This document shows positions 36,941 through 44,355 of a DNA stretch of 64,000 nt, one piece after another; position 1 is the stretch's first letter; every line of letters starts with the position of its first letter. This DNA comes from Pseudoluteimonas sp047602125 (lineage in GTDB: Bacteria; Pseudomonadota; Gammaproteobacteria; Xanthomonadales; Xanthomonadaceae), in the NCBI GenBank assembly GCA_047602125.1, contig JASGIB010000001.1, positions 248,001 to 312,000 on the forward strand, in the 5' to 3' direction. Both the position numbers and the translations under genes were made by a program. The notes under the pieces were generated by a model. It ran no database searches, was not told where the DNA came from, and saw nothing but the letters and a program-made list of their open reading frames with translations.

Positions 36941-37690
36941 ATGAATCCAATCGTCCGCTGGTTCCACCAACTCGGTTCACCGCCGTATTTCGACCGCTTC
37001 GCCACGCGCTGGGCGCCGTGGGGCTACGGGCTGGGCATGCTGGCGATGGCCTGGGGCGTTTATGGCGCGCTGTTCCAGGTGCCGGCCGACTACCAGCAGG
37101 GCGACAGCTTCCGCATCCTCTACATCCACGTGCCCTGCGCCTGGATGAGCATGGCCGTGTTCGCGCTGATGGCGCTGTATGCGGCGATCGCGCTGGTATG
37201 GCGGATCAAGCTCTGCGAAATCCTCGCCATGGCCTGCGCCGCGCCCGGCGCGGCGTTCACCGCGGCCACGCTCGCCACCGGTTCGATCTGGGGCAAGCCG
37301 ATGTGGGGAACGTGGTGGGACTGGGACCCGCGCCTGACCACGGAACTGATCCTGCTGTTCCTCTACCTCGGCGTGATCGGCCTGTACCACGCCATCGACG
37401 ACCGCCGCCAGGCGGCGCGCGCGGCGGGATTGCTCGCGGTCGTGGGCGTGGTGCTGCTGCCGGTGATCCGCTGGTCGGTAACGTGGTGGAACTCGCTGCA
37501 CCAGGGCCAGACGATTTCGATGTTCGGCGAATCGAAGATGGACCCAAGCATGCTGCCGCCGCTGTGGTGGATGGTCGTTGGCACGCACCTGTGGTTCGTC
37601 GGTTCGCTGCTGGCGCGTGCGCGCGCCGACAACCTGCGCCGCGAAGCCGGAAAGGACTGGGCGGCAGGAATCGCGGGAGTGGAATCGTGA
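36941..37690 (+). CDS. ccmC: Heme handling protein CcmC
   Basis: A 249-aa six-span inner-membrane protein that attaches heme to CcmE. The periplasmic WWD heme-handling motif is WGKPMWGTWWDWDPRLTTEL, and external histidines lie in FRILYIHVPCAW and the SLHQGQTISMFG region. Its stop overlaps the GTG of ccmD. Confidence 0.96.
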   Translation: MNPIVRWFHQLGSPPYFDRFATRWAPWGYGLGMLAMAWGVYGALFQVPADYQQGDSFRILYIHVPCAWMSMAVFALMALYAAIALVWRIKLCEILAMACAAPGAAFTAATLATGSIWGKPMWGTWWDWDPRLTTELILLFLYLGVIGLYHAIDDRRQAARAAGLLAVVGVVLLPVIRWSVTWWNSLHQGQTISMFGESKMDPSMLPPLWWMVVGTHLWFVGSLLARARADNLRREAGKDWAAGIAGVES

Positions 37691-37848
37691 GCTATCGCAA
37701 CTACGTCATCGCCGCCTATGCGGTGTTCGCGGTCATGCTGCTGTGGGATTTCCTCGCCCCGAAACTGCAGCTTTCGCAAGCCCTGCGCGCGATCCGCCAG
37801 CAACGCCAGCGCAACGCGGCGAAGCGCAACCCCGGGGCGAACGCATGA
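37687..37848 (+). CDS. ccmD: Heme exporter protein CcmD
   Basis: A 53-aa single-span small protein, VSYRNYVIAAYAVFAVMLLWDF then an Arg/Gln-rich cytoplasmic tail (RAIRQQRQRNAAKRNP), the usual form of CcmD, which helps release holo-CcmE from CcmC. It uses GTG in a GTGA overlap with ccmC and its own stop overlaps ccmE as ATGA. Too short for a standard search, but position and topology identify it. Confidence 0.9.
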   Translation: MSYRNYVIAAYAVFAVMLLWDFLAPKLQLSQALRAIRQQRQRNAAKRNPGANA

Positions 37849-38339
37849 ACCCGGTCCGCCGTCGCCGCCTGTTGCTGGTGCTTCTTGCCATCGCCGTGGC
37901 CACGGTCGCGATTGCGCTGACCGCACTGGCGTTGCAGCGCAACGTCGCCTACCTGTATACGCCGCGCGAAGTGCTGGGCGGCGAAGCCGGCACGAACGTC
38001 CGCGATGGTGAAGCGCGTTTCCGCCTTGGCGGCATGGTCGCTGCCGGCAGCCTCAAGCGCACGACCGGTTCGATGGAAGCGCGTTTCGACGTCGACGACG
38101 GCGACGCGAAGTTGCCCGTGGTCTACACCGGCATCCTTCCCGACCTGTTCCGCGAGAACCAGGCGGTGATCGCGACCGGCCGCATGCGCGGCGACACCTT
38201 CGTGGCCGAGGAAGTACTGGCGAAGCACGACGAGACCTACATGCCCAAGGAGGTCGCGGACAAGATGGCGGCGGCGCACAAAAAGCATGCGGTTCCCGCG
38301 TCCGCCCCCTCTCCCGCGAAGGGAGAGGGGAACAACTGA
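37845..38339 (+). CDS. ccmE: Cytochrome c maturation heme chaperone CcmE
   Basis: A periplasmic heme chaperone, 164 aa, with one N-terminal membrane anchor and an OB-fold domain. The covalent heme-binding His128 is in LAKHDETYMP, the family motif HxxxY. The last residues SAPSPAKGEGNN come from a palindromic repeat (38306–38330) read in frame, so the C-terminal tail is not conserved sequence. The stop overlaps the ccmF start as TGATG. Confidence 0.95.
   Translation: MNPVRRRRLLLVLLAIAVATVAIALTALALQRNVAYLYTPREVLGGEAGTNVRDGEARFRLGGMVAAGSLKRTTGSMEARFDVDDGDAKLPVVYTGILPDLFRENQAVIATGRMRGDTFVAEEVLAKHDETYMPKEVADKMAAAHKKHAVPASAPSPAKGEGNN
38306..38330. repeat. REP-like palindrome inside the 3' end of ccmE
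   Basis: CCCCTCTCCC-GCGAA-GGGAGAGGGG is a perfect 10-bp stem with a five-base loop that encodes the residues PSPAKGEG at the C-terminus of CcmE. It is of the type normally found between genes and would form a strong mRNA hairpin just before the ccmF start. Confidence 0.82.
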
Positions 38340-40276
38340 TGCTGGGCGAACTCGGGCATTTCGCGCTGGTGCTGGCGCTGCTGGTGGTGCTGTTGCAGGC
38401 GGCATTGCCGCTGGTCGGCGCGCAGCGCGGCATCGGCGCATGGATGGCGGCCGCGCGGCCCGCGGCCTATGCGCAACTCGCGCTGGTCGCCTTCGCGTTC
38501 GCGGTGCTGACGTACGCGTTCGTCGCGCAGGATCGTTCCTTCGAATACGTGGCGCAGAACAGCAATTCGCTGCTGCCGCTGGTCTACCGCTACACCGCGG
38601 TCTGGGGCGCGCACGAAGGCTCGCTGCTGCTGTGGCTGCTGGTGCTCGCGTCGTGGACCGGAGCGGTGGCGCGCTTCTCGCGCGGATTGCCGCAGGACGT
38701 GGTCGCGCGCGTGCTCGGCGTGCTCGGCATCGTCTCGCTCGGGTTCCTCTCCCTGCTGCTGTTCACCAGCGATCCGTTCGAACGCCTGCTGCCGATGCCG
38801 CCGGAAGGCGCGGACCTGAATCCGCTGCTGCAGGATCCCGGCATGGTGATCCACCCGCCGATGCTCTACGTCGGCTACGTCGGCTTCGCGGTACCGTTCG
38901 CGTTCGCGATCGCCGCACTGCTCGACCGCCGCATCGACGCGCGCTGGGTGCGCTGGACGCGGCCGTGGACGAACGCGGCCTGGGGCTTCCTGACCCTGGG
39001 CATCGCGCTCGGCAGCGCCTGGGCCTACTACGAACTCGGCTGGGGCGGCTGGTGGTTCTGGGACCCGGTCGAGAACGCGAGCTTCATGCCGTGGCTGGCC
39101 GGCGCCGCGTTGCTGCATTCGCAGGCCGTCACCGAGAAGCGCGGCAGCTTCGGCCACTGGACCCTGCTGCTCGCCATCGCCGCGTTCTCCCTGTCGCTGC
39201 TCGGCACCTTCCTCGTGCGTTCTGGCGCAATCACCAGCGTGCACGCGTTCGCCGCGGATCCGACCCGCGGCCTGTTCATCCTCGTCTTCCTGGGCATCGT
39301 GATCGGCGGATCGTTGCTGCTGTTCGCCCTGCGCGCCACGGGCACCGACGCCGAAGGCAAGCCGTTCGCCGCGTATTCGCGCGAAACGCTGTTGCTGGCG
39401 AACAACCTGCTGCTGTGCGCGGCCTGCGCGATGGTCCTGCTCGGCACGCTGTACCCGATGCTGGCGGACGCGCTGGACCTCGGCAAGATTTCGGTCGGTC
39501 CGCCGTATTTCTCGCTGCTGTTCATCCTGCTGATGGCGCCGCTGGTGGCGTTGCTGCCGTTCGGTCCCCTGTCGAAATGGCAGCGCGAACAGCCTTCGCG
39601 GATCCTCGCGATGCTGCTGCCGTGGGCGGCGTTTGCGCTCGCCGCCGCCGCGCTGGCGTGGTGGTGGGCGCCGCAGGGCAAGGGCCGCGTGCTGCTCGGC
39701 GTCTTAGGCGCGACATGGGTACTGGCGGGCACGCTGCGTTTCGTGTGGTCGCGCTTCAACGCCGATGGCCGCCGCTTCACCGCCGAAATGCTCGGCATGG
39801 CGCTGGCGCATTGCGGCATCGGCCTGTTCCTCGCCGGCGCGTTGCTCACCGATGCGCTGAGCCAGCAGCGCGAACTCGCGCTCAAGCCGGGACAGACCGT
39901 GCAACTGGGCCGCGATTGCTACGAATTCGCGGGCGTGGAACGCCGCGAAGGCCCGAACTACCTCAGCGATTACGGCAGCGTGCGCCTGCTCGACGCGGCC
40001 TGTTCGAAGACCGTCGACGTGCTGCATCCGGAAAAGCGCCGTTACGCATCCGGCGGACAGGTGATGACCGAGGCCGCGATCGACGCCGGCCTGCTGCGCG
40101 ACCGCTACGTCGCGCTCGGCGAACCGCTGGGCGACGGCAGCTGGGCGGTGCGCGTGCACGGCAAGCCGATGGTGCGCTTCGTCTGGCTGGGCGCGCTGCT
40201 GATGGCGCTGGGCGCGTTCGTGACCGCGACGGACAGGCGCTTCCGCCGCGACCCGGCGCGTACGGAGGCCGGATGA
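38339..40276 (+). CDS. ccmF: Heme lyase subunit CcmF
   Basis: A large membrane protein of the heme-lyase complex CcmFH, 645 aa, with many transmembrane segments. The WWD-like motif is AYYELGWGGWWFWDPVENASFMPWL and its external histidine is in the FVAQDRSFEYVAQNSNSLLPLVYRYTAVWGAHEGSLLLW region. It transfers heme from CcmE to apocytochrome c. Start overlaps the ccmE stop, and it overlaps ccmG by four bases. Confidence 0.96.
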   Translation: MLGELGHFALVLALLVVLLQAALPLVGAQRGIGAWMAAARPAAYAQLALVAFAFAVLTYAFVAQDRSFEYVAQNSNSLLPLVYRYTAVWGAHEGSLLLWLLVLASWTGAVARFSRGLPQDVVARVLGVLGIVSLGFLSLLLFTSDPFERLLPMPPEGADLNPLLQDPGMVIHPPMLYVGYVGFAVPFAFAIAALLDRRIDARWVRWTRPWTNAAWGFLTLGIALGSAWAYYELGWGGWWFWDPVENASFMPWLAGAALLHSQAVTEKRGSFGHWTLLLAIAAFSLSLLGTFLVRSGAITSVHAFAADPTRGLFILVFLGIVIGGSLLLFALRATGTDAEGKPFAAYSRETLLLANNLLLCAACAMVLLGTLYPMLADALDLGKISVGPPYFSLLFILLMAPLVALLPFGPLSKWQREQPSRILAMLLPWAAFALAAAALAWWWAPQGKGRVLLGVLGATWVLAGTLRFVWSRFNADGRRFTAEMLGMALAHCGIGLFLAGALLTDALSQQRELALKPGQTVQLGRDCYEFAGVERREGPNYLSDYGSVRLLDAACSKTVDVLHPEKRRYASGGQVMTEAAIDAGLLRDRYVALGEPLGDGSWAVRVHGKPMVRFVWLGALLMALGAFVTATDRRFRRDPARTEAG

Positions 40277-40818
40277 AACTCTCGCGCTGGCTGCCGCTGG
40301 CGATCTTCCTCGCGCTCGGGCTGCTGCTCGCCGCCGGCGTGTGGATGAGCCGCAATCCCGACCGCGAGTCGCTGCCTTCCGCGCTGATCGGCAAGCCCGC
40401 GCCGGACTTCGCCCTGCCCTCGCTGCACGAACCGCAGCGCACCGTCACCCTGCGCAGCCTGCGCGGGCAGCCGTTCGTGCTGAACGTGTGGGCCAGCTGG
40501 TGCGTGGAATGCCGGGTCGAGCATCCGGTGCTGACGCGCTTCGCCGAAACACGCCGCGTGCGCGTCATCGGCTACGACTGGCAAGACGAGCGCGCCGATG
40601 CATTGCGCTGGCTGGAACAGTTCGGCAATCCGTTCTGGGTCGTGGTCGCCGATGCCGACGGCAAGGCCGCGATCGACTGGGGCGTGTCCGGCGCGCCGGA
40701 AACCTTCCTCGTCGATGCCAGGGGCATCATCCGCTGGAAGCACGTCGGTCCGTTGAGCGACGGGATCATCGCGCAGGAACTGCTGCCGGCATTGCAGCGC
40801 GCGGAGGCTACGCGATGA
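40273..40818 (+). CDS. ccmG: Thiol:disulfide interchange protein CcmG/DsbE
   Basis: A 181-aa membrane-anchored periplasmic thioredoxin-like protein that keeps apocytochrome c cysteines reduced. N-terminal anchor LPLAIFLALGLLLAAGVW, then PAPDFALPSL and the active site WASWCVECR (Cys77, Cys80; the motif is CVEC rather than the usual CxPC). The cis-proline loop SGAPETFLVD follows. ATGA overlaps on both sides. Confidence 0.94.
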   Translation: MKLSRWLPLAIFLALGLLLAAGVWMSRNPDRESLPSALIGKPAPDFALPSLHEPQRTVTLRSLRGQPFVLNVWASWCVECRVEHPVLTRFAETRRVRVIGYDWQDERADALRWLEQFGNPFWVVVADADGKAAIDWGVSGAPETFLVDARGIIRWKHVGPLSDGIIAQELLPALQRAEATR

Positions 40819-41282
40819 ATGCGTTTTCCGTCATTCCCGCGAAAGCGGGAATCCAGTGTCTTTTGCTTTCGCTTTTACTGTTCGCGCCATTTTCGATCTT
40901 CGCCCAACCCGCCAAGCCCGACGCGCCGCTGCAATTCCGCGACGCAGCCGAGGAAGCGCGCTTCCACGCGCTCGCCTCCGAACTGCGCTGCGTGATGTGC
41001 CAGAACCAGTCGCTGGCCGACTCCAACGCGCAGATCGCGCGGGATTTGCGCGGCGAAGTACTGCGACTGATGCGCGAAGGCCGGACCGACGCGCAGATCG
41101 AGCAGTTCCTGGTCGCGCGCTACGGCGAATTCGTGCTGTACAAGCCGCGCGTGGAAGCCAGCACCTGGCTGCTGTGGTTCGGCCCGGCGCTGGTCTTGGT
41201 CGCCGGCGGTGCACTGGTCCTCGCCATCGTGCGCCGGCGTTCACGCGCGGCGGTCGCGAACGACGAAACCCAGGAGTGGTGA
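40815..41282 (+). CDS. ccmH: Cytochrome c maturation protein CcmH (short form) with repeat-derived N-terminus
   Basis: A 155-aa membrane protein of the heme lyase. The redox motif LRCVMCQNQ has Cys59 and Cys62; a single C-terminal membrane anchor (WLLWFGPALVLVAGGALVLAIV) and cytoplasmic end follow. The first residues MNAFSVIPAKAGIQ are encoded by a REP-like palindrome (40829–40853) and stand before a normal hydrophobic signal LLLSLLLFAPFSIFAQ. Start at 40815 overlaps ccmG by four bases, and there is no other good start before the hydrophobic segment. Confidence 0.93.
   Translation: MNAFSVIPAKAGIQCLLLSLLLFAPFSIFAQPAKPDAPLQFRDAAEEARFHALASELRCVMCQNQSLADSNAQIARDLRGEVLRLMREGRTDAQIEQFLVARYGEFVLYKPRVEASTWLLWFGPALVLVAGGALVLAIVRRRSRAAVANDETQEW
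40829..40853. repeat. REP-like palindrome inside the 5' end of ccmH
   Basis: The stem ATTCCCGC-GAAA-GCGGGAAT, with flanking bases matching the two copies at 53309–53391, lies within codons 5–13 of ccmH and encodes VIPAKAGIQ. This is the common intergenic element of many proteobacteria, here trapped in a coding start. Confidence 0.85.
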
Positions 41283-42277
41283 TGACCGCCTTCGTCGTCC
41301 TTGCCGCCCTGCTCACGCTCGCGATCCTCGCGCTGGCGTTGGCGCCCTTGTGGCGCGCGCAGCGCGGGCTCGCGGTCTCGCTGGCCGTGCTCGTCGCCGG
41401 CGCGGCCATCGGCCTGTACGCCCTGCTCGGCACGCCCGCGGCGCTGGATCCGCTGTTGCGCGAAGCGCCGCGAACCGTGGACGATGCCATCGCGCGGTTG
41501 CAGGACGAATTGCAGCGCAATCCCGCGCAGCCCGACGGCTGGCGCCTGCTCGGCCGTGCGCTCGCGGAACAGGGCAAGCTCGGGCCATCGCGCGACGCCT
41601 ACGCGCGCGCGGCGACGCTGCGGCCGGACGACCCCGAAGTGCTGGCCGAAGCCGCGGAAGCGCGCGCCAAGGCCGCGCCGCAGCATCGTTTCGATCCGCA
41701 GGCGGTGGCAATGCTGGAACACGCCTTGCAACGCGATCCGAAGCACCAGCGTTCGCGCTGGTTCCTCGGCATCGCCAGGCGCCAGGCCGGGGATGCGGCC
41801 GGTGCCGCGGCGACGTGGGAACCGCTGCTCGCCGAAGTCGATCCCAGCACCGCCGCCGCTTTGCGGCCTCAGATCGATGCCGCGCGCAAGGATGCGGGCC
41901 TGTCGCCGTTGCCTCCGCCCGCACCGACGACGGGCGCGCTGGTGGTTGCGGTGAAGCTCGATCCCGATTTCGCTTCGCGCGTGCGCCTGCGCGGCGACGC
42001 GCAGGTGTTCGTCATCGCGCGCGAACCCGGCGGCGCGCCGATGCCGGTCGCGGTCGAGAAGCACGCGGTGTCCGAATTGCCGTTCACCGCAACGCTCGAC
42101 GACGGCGACAGCCCGATGCCGACACGCAGGCTCTCGCAACTGCGCGAAGTGGAACTGGTCGCGCGGCTCTCGGCCAGCGGCAATGCGATGCCGCAGGACG
42201 GCGACATCGAGTCCGCGCCGGTGCGGGTCGCGCTGCCGGCGAAGCAAGCGATCGAACTCGTGATCGGCAAGCGATAA
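41282..42277 (+). CDS. ccmI: c-type cytochrome biogenesis protein CcmI (CycH-like)
   Basis: A 331-aa apocytochrome chaperone. Two N-terminal membrane segments (FVVLAALLTLAILALAL and AVSLAVLVAGAAIGLYALL) flank a cytoplasmic loop. Then come TPR-type helices (PDGWRLLGRALAEQGKLGPSRDAYARAATLRPDDPEVL) and a C-terminal beta-rich domain (VVAVKLDPDFASRV). Last gene of the ccm cluster, one base after ccmH stops. The metX-type gene follows after seven bases. Confidence 0.92.
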   Translation: MTAFVVLAALLTLAILALALAPLWRAQRGLAVSLAVLVAGAAIGLYALLGTPAALDPLLREAPRTVDDAIARLQDELQRNPAQPDGWRLLGRALAEQGKLGPSRDAYARAATLRPDDPEVLAEAAEARAKAAPQHRFDPQAVAMLEHALQRDPKHQRSRWFLGIARRQAGDAAGAAATWEPLLAEVDPSTAAALRPQIDAARKDAGLSPLPPPAPTTGALVVAVKLDPDFASRVRLRGDAQVFVIAREPGGAPMPVAVEKHAVSELPFTATLDDGDSPMPTRRLSQLREVELVARLSASGNAMPQDGDIESAPVRVALPAKQAIELVIGKR

Positions 42278-42284
42278 TCCGGGC

Positions 42285-43412
42285 ATGACCGAATTCATCC
42301 CAGCCAACGCGCGCTTCGTCGATCTGCCCTCGCCGTTCCCGATGAAACGCGGCGGCGCGCTGCGCGGCGCGCGCATGGCCTACGACACATGGGGCGAACT
42401 GAACGCCGCACGCGACAACGCGGTGCTGGTCCTCACCGGCCTGTCGCCGGACGCGCACGCGGCCGCGAACGATGCGAATCCCGAGCCGGGCTGGTGGGAA
42501 GCGATGGTCGGGCCGGGCAAGCCGATCGACAGCGAGCGCTGGTTCGTGGTCTGCGTCAACGCGCTCGGCAGTTGCAAGGGTTCGACCGGGCCGGCGTCGA
42601 TCGATCCCGCGACCGGCCAGCCCTACCGACTCGATTTCCCCGAACTCTCGATCGAGGACGGCGCCGATGCCGCGGCCGCGGTGGTCCGCGCGCTCGGCAT
42701 CGACACCCTGGCCTGCGTGATCGGCAATTCCATGGGTGGCATGACCGCGCTCGCGCTGCTGCGGCGCCATCCCGGCATCGCGCGTTCGCTGGTCGACATC
42801 TCCGGCGCGGCACGTGCGCTGCCGTTCTCCATCGCGATCCGTTCGCTGCAGCGCGAGGCGATCCGCCTCGACCCGAACTGGAACGGTGGCGACTACGACG
42901 ACCAGCGCTATCCGGAAGCGGGCATGCGCATGGCGCGCAAGCTCGGCGTCATCACCTATCGCTCGGCGCTGGAATGGGACGGCCGCTTCGGCCGCGTGCG
43001 GCTGGAGGACGACCGCGACGACGAGGATCCGTTCGGCCTCGAATTCCAGGTGGAAAGCTACCTCGAGGGCCATGCGCGCCGCTTCGTGCGCCGCTTCGAC
43101 CCGAACAGCTACCTCTACCTCAGCCGCTCGATGGACTGGTTCGACCTCGGCGAAGGCCACGGCGGCGACGTGCTCGCCGGCCTCGCCGCGATCCGGGTCG
43201 AGCGCGCGCTGGCCATCGGCGTGCACACCGACATCCTGTTCCCGCTGCAGCAGCAGGAGGAAATGGCCAGCGGCCTGCGCGCGGGCGGCGCCGACGCGGA
43301 ATTCCTGCCCCTGCCCTCGCCGCAGGGCCACGATGCCTTCCTCGTGGACATCGACCGCTTCGGCCCGGCCGTGGCCGGGTTCCTGAACGCGCTCCCGGCC
43401 CCGCGGCGGTAG
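42285..43412 (+). CDS. MetX-family O-acyltransferase (serine or homoserine O-succinyltransferase)
   Basis: A 375-aa alpha/beta-hydrolase-fold acyltransferase. The nucleophile Ser is in VIGNSMGGMTAL, the Asp/His of the triad in HTDILFP and SPQGHDAFLVD. The N-terminal VVCVNALGSCKGSTGPASIDP differs from the GGCxGTTGPSS of true homoserine acetyltransferases and matches Xanthomonadales proteins that UniProt lists as serine O-succinyltransferases of a cysteine pathway. Substrate choice is therefore inference. The cysteine dioxygenase gene follows nine bases later, which agrees with a role in sulfur amino acids. Confidence 0.88.
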   Translation: MTEFIPANARFVDLPSPFPMKRGGALRGARMAYDTWGELNAARDNAVLVLTGLSPDAHAAANDANPEPGWWEAMVGPGKPIDSERWFVVCVNALGSCKGSTGPASIDPATGQPYRLDFPELSIEDGADAAAAVVRALGIDTLACVIGNSMGGMTALALLRRHPGIARSLVDISGAARALPFSIAIRSLQREAIRLDPNWNGGDYDDQRYPEAGMRMARKLGVITYRSALEWDGRFGRVRLEDDRDDEDPFGLEFQVESYLEGHARRFVRRFDPNSYLYLSRSMDWFDLGEGHGGDVLAGLAAIRVERALAIGVHTDILFPLQQQEEMASGLRAGGADAEFLPLPSPQGHDAFLVDIDRFGPAVAGFLNALPAPRR

Positions 43413-43421
43413 AATCGGGCC

Positions 43422-44024
43422 ATGGACGCCGCCGCCATTGCCGATTGTCCCAGCGTCGATTTCCCCGGCCGCGACAAGCTCGTCGCCCGGCTCGACGAGG
43501 CCGTGTCCCGCGGCGACCAGCACGCCGTCACCGCCGCGCTGCGCAATTGCCTGTGCGCCATGATCCGCGACCGCGACGTGCAGTTGCCCGAGTGCGTGCA
43601 CGAACCCATCGTCGACCACTACGCGCGGCGCGAGCTGTATCGCAGCCCCGAACGCGGCTACAGCGTGGTGGCGATGACCTGGGGCCCGGGCCAGGGCACG
43701 CCGCTGCACGACCATTCCGGGCTGTGGTGCGTGGAAGGCGTGTGGGACGGCGAACTGGAGATCGTCCAGTACGAATTGCTGGAACGCGACGGCGAGCGTT
43801 TCCGCTTCCGCGCCGCCGGCGGCATCCACGCCGGGCCGGGCAGCGCCGGCAGCCTGATCCCGCCGCACGAGTACCACACCATCCGCAACGCCAGTGAGGA
43901 CGCGGTGGCGATTTCGCTGCACATCTACCAGGCGGCGATGGAGAACTGCACCAAGTTCCAGCCGCAGGGCGGCGAATGGTTCGCGCGCGAAAGCTGCGCC
44001 ATGTGCACCGACGAGGTGGCCTGA
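43422..44024 (+). CDS. Cysteine dioxygenase (type I cupin)
   Basis: A 200-aa iron-dependent thiol dioxygenase of the cupin fold. It has two of the three iron-binding histidines in TPLHDHSGLWC and the third in PPHEYHTIRN. The family oxidises cysteine to cysteine sulfinate, or 3-mercaptopropionate in some bacteria. It follows the MetX-type gene and ends 30 bases before the tRNA-Leu gene. No signal peptide. Confidence 0.9.
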   Translation: MDAAAIADCPSVDFPGRDKLVARLDEAVSRGDQHAVTAALRNCLCAMIRDRDVQLPECVHEPIVDHYARRELYRSPERGYSVVAMTWGPGQGTPLHDHSGLWCVEGVWDGELEIVQYELLERDGERFRFRAAGGIHAGPGSAGSLIPPHEYHTIRNASEDAVAISLHIYQAAMENCTKFQPQGGEWFARESCAMCTDEVA

Positions 44025-44054
44025 GCCGGCGCGCCGGCTATACTTCGCGTCCGC

Positions 44055-44141
44055 GCCGGAGTGGCGGAATCGGTAGACGCAGCGGACTCAAAATCCGCCG
44101 CCCTTAAAAGCGTGTGGGTTCGAGTCCCACCTCCGGCACCA
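44055..44141 (+). tRNA. tRNA-Leu (anticodon CAA)
   Basis: An 87-base tRNA with acceptor stem GCCGGAG / CTCCGGC and encoded CCA. The long variable arm (GCCGCCCTTAAAAGCGTGT region) is typical of leucine tRNAs. The anticodon loop reads ACTCAAAATC, giving CAA. The T-loop is GGTTCGAGTCC. It is a frequent insertion point for mobile DNA, and a low-GC block begins directly behind it. Confidence 0.95.
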
Positions 44142-44149
44142 ATAAATAC

Positions 44150-44177
44150 AAGGGCTTGCGAGCAATCACAGGCCCTT
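44150..44177 (+). terminator. Probable terminator of the tRNA-Leu transcript
   Basis: AAGGGC (44150–44155) pairs with GCCCTT (44172–44177) and is followed by TGCTTTTTG. The T-rich run fits a factor-independent terminator. Confidence 0.6.
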
Positions 44178-44197
44178 TGCTTTTTGCGCAATTGGTT

Positions 44198-44236
44198 GCG
44201 ACCCGTACACGGCCTGTAGACCGTGCTACGGGTCGC
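44198..44236. other. Near-perfect inverted repeat behind the tRNA
   Basis: GCGACCCGTA-C-ACGG (44198–44212) pairs with CCGT-GC-TACGGGTCGC (44221–44236) around an eight-base loop. It lies in the 214-base gap between the tRNA and the AAA ATPase gene, at the edge of the low-GC block. It could be an integrase core site, an operator or the stem of a small RNA; the sequence alone does not decide. Confidence 0.6.
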
Positions 44237-44355
44237 TACGCAGTGGCGGGCTCACATAACTTCGCGCGGGGTGCCGCCAAGTCTGAGGAGCGCGTAGGCA
44301 CGCAGCCCGTTTACTATCGTATAAGACCCGTCTTCGAACCGAAGAGGCGACTCCA

